Positions 1 through 4,538 of a DNA stretch of 6,651 bases are shown piece by piece; within the stretch, counting starts at the first letter, position 1, and each line of letters begins with the position of its first letter. The DNA comes from Actinomycetota bacterium. Its GTDB lineage: Bacteria; Actinomycetota; Acidimicrobiia; Acidimicrobiales; AC-14. The notes below the pieces were generated by a model that saw only the letters and a list, made by a program, of their open reading frames with translations, was not told the DNA's origin and made no database searches. The stretch is from assembly GCA_020200615.1 (NCBI GenBank), contig JAIVIH010000096.1, forward strand, positions 1 to 6,651, read 5' to 3'. The translations under genes and the position numbers were made by a program.

Positions 1-1
1 C

Positions 2-991
2 GGCTTCACCTACTACGACTGCACCGGCACCCGGGTCACCGACCCTGCCGTGCTCGACCGGGTGCGGGCCCTCGTGATCCCGCCGGCCTGGACCGACGTG
101 TGGATCTGTCCGGATCCCCGGGGCCACATCCAGGCCACGGGCCTCGATGCCCGAAGTAGACGGCAGTACCGATACCACGACGTCTGGCGCCTCCACCGGG
201 ACCGGGAGAAGTTCGACCACATGCTGGAGTTCGCCCACGCCCTCCCCGGTCTGCGCCAGGAGGTGGCGCAGCACCTGCGACACCCCGAACTCGACCGGGA
301 ACGGGTGCTGGCCTGCGCCACCCGCCTGCTCGACCTGGGGTTCTTCCGCATCGGCACCGAGGGCTACGCCGAGGAGAACCAGACCTACGGGCTAGCGACG
401 ATGCACAAGAGCCACGCCAAGGTTTCGGGTGACATCGTCACCTTCGACTACATCTCCAAGGCGGGAAAGCGGCGGATACAGTCGGTCGTCGATCCTGAGG
501 TGATGCATGTGGTGGACGCCCTGAAGCGGCGGCGGGGGGGCAAGCGGGAGCTGCTGGCGTGGCGCCGGGAGTCCGAGTGGGTGGACGTGAAGTCCGCCGA
601 TATCAACGCCTACATCAAGGAGTGCACCGGCGGGGACTTCTCGGCCAAGGACTTCCGTACCTGGAACGCGACCGTGCTCGCCTCGGTGGGGCTGGCGGTA
701 TCGACGGGGGCGACCTCGCCCACGGCCCGCAAGCGGGCGACGGCGCGCGCCATCAAGGAGGTGGCCCACTACCTGGGGAACACGCCGGCCGTCTGCCGGA
801 GCTCGTACGTCGACCCCCGGGTGATCGACCGCTACCGCGAGGGCCGCACCATCCGGGATGCGCTCGAGACCCTGGGCATGGAAGCGCCCGACGTCACCGG
901 CCCGGGCACCAGTCTCCTCACCCAGGGCATCCTCGAATCCGCCGTCCTCGAGCTACTGGAAGACCGTCCCGCGCTCGAGGAAGCGGCCTGA
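2..991 (+). CDS. DNA topoisomerase IB (5'-truncated)
   Basis: Type IB topoisomerases relax supercoils by nicking one strand through a 3'-phosphotyrosine intermediate, without ATP or metal. The frame is open from base 2 and no start is visible, so the N-terminus lies outside the window; the 329 residues seen suggest only a few tens are missing. Counting from base 2, the catalytic set is in place: Arg116 (FFRIGTEGY), Lys153 (SKAGKRR), Arg219 in AKDFRTW, Asn260 in LGNTPAVCR and the nucleophile Tyr269 in SSYVDP (codon 806-808). Poxviral enzymes have His at the Asn position; Asn there is, from memory, normal for bacterial members such as that of Deinococcus. The N-terminal IPPAWTDVWICP and GHIQATGLDAR motifs are also typical. 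It appears to be the upstream gene of a tight cluster: the next start is 2 nt after its TGA. A GTG at 50 is in frame, but the match to the family continues upstream (GFTYYD), so 50 is not the true start. Confidence 0.95.
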   Translation, partial: GFTYYDCTGTRVTDPAVLDRVRALVIPPAWTDVWICPDPRGHIQATGLDARSRRQYRYHDVWRLHRDREKFDHMLEFAHALPGLRQEVAQHLRHPELDRERVLACATRLLDLGFFRIGTEGYAEENQTYGLATMHKSHAKVSGDIVTFDYISKAGKRRIQSVVDPEVMHVVDALKRRRGGKRELLAWRRESEWVDVKSADINAYIKECTGGDFSAKDFRTWNATVLASVGLAVSTGATSPTARKRATARAIKEVAHYLGNTPAVCRSSYVDPRVIDRYREGRTIRDALETLGMEAPDVTGPGTSLLTQGILESAVLELLEDRPALEEAA

Positions 992-993
992 CC

Positions 994-1323
994 GTGGGCC
1001 CACCCATCGGTGACCCCGACGACCGCACCCTCACCGAGATCCTGGCCGCCTTCGAGCTGGAGGGCTACCGGGGCCAGATGGCAGCTCGGCCCGGCGGGCG
1101 GGTCCTGTGCGTCTCGTGCCACATGGAGAGCGACGCGGCGGAGATGGAGATGGACGGCCTCCAGCGGGTGGAGGGGGTGTCCGACCCGGCGGACATGCTC
1201 GTCGTGGCCGCCCTCGTGTGCCCCGTCTGCAACACCCACGGCACCCTCGTCCTCGGCTACGGGCCCGACGCCGGTCCCGACGACGCCGAGGTCCTCGCCG
1301 GCCTGGGTGACATACCCGCCTAG
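994..1323 (+). CDS. Small zinc-ribbon-like protein with two CxxC pairs
   Basis: This 109-residue protein has no assigned function that I can name. Two cysteine pairs, C39-V-S-C42 (followed by His43) and C76-P-V-C79, are 33 residues apart, the usual layout of a four-cysteine zinc site. Between them is an acidic helix-like stretch leading to GVSDPADMLVVAALVC; the second half ends GTLVLGYGPDA. Similar short proteins with SDPADMLVVAAL and LVLGYGP blocks are, as far as I recall, common hypothetical proteins in actinobacteria. The GTG at 994 was chosen because it lies 2 nt after the topoisomerase stop, has a GAGGAAG ribosome-binding-like sequence at 977-983, and leads straight into an acidic, well-behaved N-terminus; the same frame continues open upstream to 559, but that part is a shadow of the topoisomerase. 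The metallohydrolase gene starts 4 nt downstream. Co-expression with both neighbours is likely; nucleic-acid or protein binding through zinc is only a guess. Confidence 0.8.
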   Translation: MGPPIGDPDDRTLTEILAAFELEGYRGQMAARPGGRVLCVSCHMESDAAEMEMDGLQRVEGVSDPADMLVVAALVCPVCNTHGTLVLGYGPDAGPDDAEVLAGLGDIPA

Positions 1324-1327
1324 CCGA

Positions 1328-1834
1328 GTGCCCGCGGCGCCTTCTCCCCCGCGACCCACCCGTCCCCGTGACAGTCAGCGAGCCCGGCTCTACCGGGCCG
1401 AGGATGAGCTCGACAGGGGCCGGAGGTTGCCCACCGTCGGCCACCTTCAGGCCTACGTCGACGAGCTGGCCTCGGCTGAGTGGTTCCGCGCCCGCTGGAA
1501 CGAGCGGAAGTTCGAGGTGCGTCCGGGCCACGGGCACCGTCGGGCGACGGCCAGCCAGAGCGGCGTGCTCCAGTTCCCGATCTGGTCGAGAAGCGAGCTG
1601 GTCGTCCTGCACGAAGTGGCCCACTGCCTGGTTCCCGTAACGTCCGCCGCCCATGGCCCGGAGTACGCCGGCGTCCTGATCTCCCTGGTCCGGCGACACA
1701 TGGGCCCAGGACCGGGTCAAGCGCTGGAAGAGACCTTTCTCCGCCACCGCGTGCGCTGGTCGGCGAGCGTTCTTCGGCAACCGGTCAGGACAGAACCCCC
1801 ACGATGCGGTCCACGGTCTCCACGTCCTGAGTGA
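1328..1834 (+). CDS. Putative zinc metallohydrolase, TIGR04338-like
   Basis: This 168-residue predicted cytoplasmic protein carries H95-E-V-A-H99 followed by H109-G-P-E-Y113, a gluzincin/SprT-like arrangement in which two histidines of HExxH plus the later His (or Glu112) would bind zinc and Glu96 would act as base. The N-terminal RDSQRARLYRAED, the LVVLHEVAHCL core and the HGPEYAGVLISLVRRHMGP helix match what I remember of TIGR04338, an actinobacterial family of unknown substrate. There is no signal peptide or membrane helix. The GTG at 1328 is 4 nt past the previous stop and gives a short Pro-rich leader before the conserved RDSQR; no ribosome-binding site is evident, so coupling to the upstream gene is likely. 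The C-terminal ~18 residues (after LRQPVRT) are low-complexity and overlap the 3' end of the opposing metalloprotease gene by 50 bp, which suggests the reading frame has run on after loss of an earlier stop. Confidence 0.82.
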   Translation: MPAAPSPPRPTRPRDSQRARLYRAEDELDRGRRLPTVGHLQAYVDELASAEWFRARWNERKFEVRPGHGHRRATASQSGVLQFPIWSRSELVVLHEVAHCLVPVTSAAHGPEYAGVLISLVRRHMGPGPGQALEETFLRHRVRWSASVLRQPVRTEPPRCGPRSPRPE

Positions 1835-3101
1835 CGACGAGGTCGACCCGGTTCCCGCTCCGGGTGATGCGCCCGGAGCCTGAAGGCCCGGAGAAGCGGC
1901 CGTCGGCCGTCGGGGCGCGGCCTCCCGACCAGGCTCGGGCCCAACGGCCGAGGGCGTCGACCAGGCGACCGGCGTCGGCACCGGCGTCGGCCTCCCATCG
2001 ATCGACCAGACCCAGGCTGTTGCCACACCGCAGGAGGGCGTAGGCGTCGCCGTTCCATCCCTGCGCCGCCCGAGCGGCCTCGTCGCTGCCCAAGTGCTGG
2101 TCGAGCACCTCCCTCATGTCGAACTCCCCCAGCCCACTGGAGCGCACTCTCTGGCAACCGGTGGCCGCAGCCAGATCGGGGAGGGAGGGCGACGCCGAGC
2201 CCTGGCTGCCGGAGTAGGTGGCGGGATGGATGATGTGCTCGGTGGACGTGGGTGGCCTCCCGTAGGCCGCGTCCACGGCGGCGAAGCCTCCGGCGTCATG
2301 CAGCCCTTGGACGAACTCCAGACCGTCCGTGTAGGGGAAGTACAGGGCGTTCTGCACGTATTCGGGAGCCGAGAGGATGGCCTCGACCCCGTCGGTGGAA
2401 CCTCCTCCCAGGAGGGCTCCGAGCGCCTCCAGCGGGTCCAGGTGCTCCTCCATCCACACCGCTTCGGTCAAGCTGGCGTCCCCCTCCAGGAGGGCGCTGT
2501 AGGCGGCCAGCTCGTCCACCTTGTCCGCCTCTTCCAGGGCGAGGACCTCGGGTCCGTAGTTGAAGTGCTGGTCGGTCAGGGCGTGGGTCATCTCGTGGAC
2601 GATGGTGGCCTTGGTCGCCCCGTCCAGTTCCTCGTCACCGCCGACGAACAGCTCGCGGGTCAAGGGGTCGTAGAAACCGAGCACCCCTCCCGCCAAGAGG
2701 TCGTCGATGAGCTGGGCGTAGTCGACGTCGGACGGGATGAGGCCGAGCAGCTTGAACGTGGCCTCCTCCGCCGCCAGCCGGTCGGGGTCGGTGTCACGGG
2801 CGTTGACCTCGATGACCCGGCGGGCCAGCTCGGGGCGGGACACCACCCGCAGGTTGAGCGACGACCTCCAGGGCAGGCCCCGGATCTGGGCCGTCTGGGC
2901 CATGAGCTGGTCGAAGATCTGTCGCTGAGCCTCGGGAACGTCGGGCGCGGGGGCGACGGTGGCGGGAGGGTCGGGCGACGGCGATCCAGGCGCCGAGGCG
3001 ACAGTTGTGACCGTGGTGGCCGGCCCGCCGACCAGCCCGGCCAGCAACCAGAGCGGGCGTCGGGTGCCGGATGGGTCGGTCGGGCCGGGCGTGGGGAGCA
3101 T
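1785..3101 (-). CDS. Predicted exported zinc metalloprotease (HEMTH)
   Basis: This 438-residue protein probably acts outside the membrane. The N-terminus has a basic RR followed by a moderately hydrophobic stretch (residues 16-37, PLWLLAGLVGG onward to VASA), consistent with a Sec signal or an N-terminal anchor, then a Pro/Ser-rich linker (38-57). The zinc motif is H169-E-M-T-H173, followed by ALTDQHF; Glu206 in ALLEGDAS is the likely third ligand, as in gluzincins where a Glu in an EGDA block completes the site. Another family-like block is PPTSTEHIIHPATY (283-296). Cys316 and Cys359 could form a disulfide. The arrangement resembles uncharacterised actinobacterial and chloroflexal HExTH proteins (DUF6782-like, from memory). 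Residues 372-379 are an exact ADAG repeat. The ATG at 3099-3101 was taken as start because it precedes the signal-like segment; no good ribosome-binding site is seen. The substrate is unknown. It is divergent from the Fur-family gene and converges with the TIGR04338-like gene. Confidence 0.85.
   Translation of the reverse strand: MLPTPGPTDPSGTRRPLWLLAGLVGGPATTVTTVASAPGSPSPDPPATVAPAPDVPEAQRQIFDQLMAQTAQIRGLPWRSSLNLRVVSRPELARRVIEVNARDTDPDRLAAEEATFKLLGLIPSDVDYAQLIDDLLAGGVLGFYDPLTRELFVGGDEELDGATKATIVHEMTHALTDQHFNYGPEVLALEEADKVDELAAYSALLEGDASLTEAVWMEEHLDPLEALGALLGGGSTDGVEAILSAPEYVQNALYFPYTDGLEFVQGLHDAGGFAAVDAAYGRPPTSTEHIIHPATYSGSQGSASPSLPDLAAATGCQRVRSSGLGEFDMREVLDQHLGSDEAARAAQGWNGDAYALLRCGNSLGLVDRWEADAGADAGRLVDALGRWARAWSGGRAPTADGRFSGPSGSGRITRSGNRVDLVVTQDVETVDRIVGVLS
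1968..1991. repeat. Perfect 12-bp tandem duplication (2 copies)
   Basis: The 12-base unit ACCGGCGTCGGC occurs twice in succession. On the minus strand it encodes ADAG-ADAG (residues 372-379) in the metalloprotease, between TRP-containing VDRWE and the last helix. It keeps the frame, so it is probably a harmless slippage duplication in a surface loop. Confidence 0.8.
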
Positions 3102-3115
3102 CAGGAACTGGGGTC

Positions 3116-3121
3116 ACAGTA
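3116..3121 (-). promoter_or_regulatory. Possible -10 element for the metalloprotease gene
   Basis: On the minus strand the hexamer TACTGT fits the actinobacterial TANNNT -10 pattern and stands 14 nt before the ATG, so a transcript would have a leader of only about 7 nt. No convincing -35 sequence is present. The three bases before it are CGG, as in the opposing fur -10, which makes the two elements arms of an inverted repeat. Confidence 0.35.
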
Positions 3122-3156
3122 CCGTCGCCCACCGCCCTTCCGACCGCGCCCGGTAC
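3119..3156. repeat. Inverted repeat GTACCG...CGGTAC in the divergent promoter region
   Basis: GTACCG at 3119-3124 and CGGTAC at 3151-3156 are exact reverse complements, 32 bp apart start to start, about three helical turns. Each arm overlaps one of the two predicted -10 hexamers. It could be an operator that a dimeric regulator bridges, or simply the consequence of two similar promoters facing apart; six bases is short enough for chance. Confidence 0.35.
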
Positions 3157-3159
3157 GCT
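3154..3159 (+). promoter_or_regulatory. Probable -10 of a leaderless fur-family promoter
   Basis: TACGCT matches TANNNT and ends 8 nt before the GTG start at 3168, placing the expected transcription start at or next to the start codon. There is no ribosome-binding sequence in the pyrimidine-rich gap (CTCCCACC), which supports leaderless translation starting on GTG. A recognisable -35 box is missing. Confidence 0.5.
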
Positions 3160-3167
3160 CTCCCACC

Positions 3168-3623
3168 GTGCCGGGCACGCCTGCGCCCCACCGTCTGGAG
3201 TCGATCCTGGGGATGCTCCGGGACCGCGGCGGGCGACTCACGACGGCCCGCCGGGCCATCATCACCGCCCTCCTGGCTGCCGAGGGCCACGTGACGGCGG
3301 ACGAGCTCACCGCCGCCGTGCAACAAGCCCATCCCGACGTCCACCTCACCACGATCTACCGCTGCCTGGACACGCTGGAGAAGATGGGCGTGGTCGACCA
3401 CGTGCACCTGGGCCACGGCCGGGCCGTGTACCACCTGTCCGACGAAGCCCACCAGCACCTGGTGTGCGAGCACTGCGGGGCCGTGATCGAGGTGCCCGAC
3501 GCCCTCTTCGAGGACCTGGCCGGCCGCCTCCAGGCCGACTACGGCTTCGCCATCCGCCCCAACCACTTCGCCGTCCTGGGTCGCTGCCAGCGGTGCCAGG
3601 CCGTGCCGGTCAAGCCGCAGTGA
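3168..3623 (+). CDS. Fur-family metal-dependent transcriptional regulator
   Basis: This 151-residue protein has the two-domain Fur plan. Residues 10-85 are a winged helix (RLTTARRAIITALL, then VTADEL and the recognition-helix region HLTTIYRCLDTLEKMGVV). Residues 86-151 form the dimerisation/metal domain, with H95-Q-H97 before C100-E-H-C103 and a second pair C140-Q-R-C143 making the four-cysteine structural zinc site. Candidate regulatory metal ligands include His78/His80, His95, His97, Glu108 and His133. It would act as a metal-loaded dimer blocking promoters. The sequence does not let me choose between Fur, Zur and PerR. GTG 3168 was chosen because it gives the usual ~15 residues before the winged helix and sits at leaderless distance from a TANNNT box; the in-frame ATG at 3213 would remove part of the first helix. 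The same frame is open back to 2094, but that part is the reverse of the protease. Its stop is directly abutted by the sdhD stop. Self-regulation or control of the divergent protease is possible but no classical Fur box is seen. Confidence 0.93.
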   Translation: MPGTPAPHRLESILGMLRDRGGRLTTARRAIITALLAAEGHVTADELTAAVQQAHPDVHLTTIYRCLDTLEKMGVVDHVHLGHGRAVYHLSDEAHQHLVCEHCGAVIEVPDALFEDLAGRLQADYGFAIRPNHFAVLGRCQRCQAVPVKPQ

Positions 3624-3626
3624 TCA
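3621..3626. other. Abutting convergent stop codons (TGATCA)
   Basis: TGA (3621-3623) ends the fur-family gene on the plus strand and TCA (3624-3626) is the sdhD stop on the minus strand; together they form the palindrome TGATCA with no base between the genes. Only a weak 4-bp stem (CCGC 3615-3618 with GCGG 3628-3631, loop of nine bases) surrounds it and there is no T-tract, so any terminator must lie within the opposing coding sequence. Confidence 0.9.
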
Positions 3627-4016
3627 GGCGGGTGAGAATGCGACGATGGTCACGGTGCCGTACACCAGCAACACCCCACTGAGCCCGTAGAGCACGGCCT
3701 TGACCGTCCGCTGAGGGCGGGGCCGGCGCACGTAGTCCTCTATCACCCACCGGGCCCCGTTGGCACCGTGGAGGAGGGCAAGGGCGAGCAGGAGCCAGTC
3801 GAACAGCTGCCAGAACGGGTTGTCCCAGCGGTTGGCGACGAAGCGGTAGTCGGTGTCCACCACGTCGTTGAGGACGTGGGTGATGGCGAAGTGCAGGAGG
3901 GCCAGGAACACGAGGACGAGGCCGGAGAAGCGCATGAACAGCCAGGACCACGCCTCGAAGCCGGCGCGAGGACGTGTACTGGTCTCCGTGACCTGGTCCG
4001 AAGTGTCGGTGGGCAC
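3624..4016 (-). CDS. sdhD: Succinate dehydrogenase membrane anchor subunit SdhD
   Basis: A 130-residue membrane anchor of complex II, which holds the SdhAB catalytic part to the membrane and helps form the quinone pocket. Three hydrophobic helices are visible at about 26-48, 70-90 and 105-127. The blocks WLFMRFSGLVLVFLALLH, RWDNPFWQLFDWLLLALA and LLHGANGARWVIEDY match mycobacterial Sdh2-type SdhD as I remember it; His42 and His83 are the histidines most likely to matter for heme or quinone. The substrate in an actinobacterium is probably menaquinone. GTG 4016 is 2 nt after the sdhC stop, with GAAGG 12 nt upstream inside sdhC; it yields a soluble polar N-terminus of normal length. The open frame to 4352 upstream is the shadow of sdhC. 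No sdhA follows: the gene ends against the convergent fur gene. Confidence 0.93.
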   Translation of the reverse strand: MPTDTSDQVTETSTRPRAGFEAWSWLFMRFSGLVLVFLALLHFAITHVLNDVVDTDYRFVANRWDNPFWQLFDWLLLALALLHGANGARWVIEDYVRRPRPQRTVKAVLYGLSGVLLVYGTVTIVAFSPA

Positions 4017-4018
4017 GG

Positions 4019-4393
4019 TCAGAACCGGCCTTCGAAGAACGGCCACATGATGACCACGGCCGAAGGGACACCGGCGGCCACGGTGAGGGCCACCGCCGTC
4101 CCCAGCAGGCGTCGCTGGTTGGCCACCGCACCGGGAAAGAAGTCCACGGCGATGATGCGGAGCCCGTTGAAGGCGTGGAACAGCAGGGCGAACAGCAGGC
4201 CGACCTCGAACAGCCGCAGGAGGACGTTGCCGTACAGGCGGTGAACGTCGTCGTAAAGCGACGGCCACCGCACCAGCGAGACGTCCACCACGTGAAGCAG
4301 CAGGAAGAGGAAGACGAGCATGCCGGTGACCCGATGGGCGATGAACGCCCACTGGCCCGACTTGCCGCGATAGGTGGTGTTGCCGGGGCTCAC
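4019..4393 (-). CDS. sdhC: Succinate dehydrogenase cytochrome b subunit SdhC
   Basis: A 124-residue cytochrome b556-type anchor of complex II. It starts TYRGKSGQWAFIAHRVTG: His20-Arg21 of the HRxTG block is a family hallmark near the quinone site. Three helices lie at about 22-40, 56-80 and 96-117. The block LLFHAFNGLRIIAVDF holds His73, the expected axial heme b ligand (the counterpart of the enterobacterial SdhC ligand), and His34 is a second conserved candidate. The pattern is close to mycobacterial Sdh2 SdhC. The GTG at 4391-4393 overlaps the TGA of the small upstream membrane protein (GTGA), which both fixes the start and indicates translational coupling; no independent ribosome-binding site is obvious. 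sdhD follows 2 nt after the TGA. Confidence 0.95.
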   Translation of the reverse strand: MSPGNTTYRGKSGQWAFIAHRVTGMLVFLFLLLHVVDVSLVRWPSLYDDVHRLYGNVLLRLFEVGLLFALLFHAFNGLRIIAVDFFPGAVANQRRLLGTAVALTVAAGVPSAVVIMWPFFEGRF

Positions 4394-4524
4394 CGGTTGC
4401 GCCGCCCGGGCTGGTACCAGCGGTCGCCCCAGCGGGTGGACGAGGCCACGTAGCCCGCCACCACCATCACCAGGAGCGCCACCGCCCCCAAGGCGATGGC
4501 GAACACGGTCTGCGCCCGACTCAC
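4390..4524 (-). CDS. 44-residue single-helix membrane protein coupled to sdhC
   Basis: I do not recognise a named family. The product has a short N-terminus (SRAQ), one hydrophobic helix at about residues 7-28 (FAIALGAVALLVMVVAGYV), and a 16-residue tail rich in Trp and Arg (RWGDRWYQPGRRNR). Five arginines in the tail against one near the start suggest that the tail faces the cytoplasm. Support for it being real: its TGA overlaps the sdhC GTG by the classic GTGA arrangement, it starts 11 nt after the serS stop, it explains an otherwise empty 140-bp gap, and a TANNNT hexamer stands 8 nt before its GTG. Its position at the head of sdhCD suggests a small accessory or assembly subunit of complex II; a one-helix anchor subunit named SdhF has been reported, from memory, in the M. 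smegmatis Sdh2 structure, but homology cannot be judged here. Too short for most gene callers. Confidence 0.65.
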   Translation of the reverse strand: MSRAQTVFAIALGAVALLVMVVAGYVASSTRWGDRWYQPGRRNR

Positions 4525-4532
4525 AGCCGAGG

Positions 4533-4538
4533 ACGCTA
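4533..4538 (-). promoter_or_regulatory. Possible -10 of a leaderless promoter for the smORF-sdhCD unit
   Basis: On the minus strand TAGCGT fits TANNNT and ends 8 nt before the GTG at 4524, the same geometry as at fur. It includes the serS stop codon TAG, so half of the match is forced by coding constraint, and no -35 at proper distance is seen. It would let the small protein and sdhCD be transcribed apart from serS. Confidence 0.3.

Noticed and set aside
534..540. Run of seven G as a possible frameshift in the topoisomerase gene
   Set aside because: The protein stays in the family pattern before and after it (LKRRRGGKRELLAW), so the frame is correct.
2094..3167. Long plus-strand open frame continuous with the fur gene, which would make a 509-residue protein
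   Set aside because: It is antisense to the metalloprotease, whose protein shows clear motifs; the translated part is low-complexity Gly/Val/Gln-rich. Third-position GC bias in the real gene keeps the frame open.
3102..3167. Classical Fur/Zur/PerR box upstream of the fur gene
   Set aside because: No AT-rich 7-1-7 type palindrome is present; only the short GTACCG/CGGTAC repeat was found.
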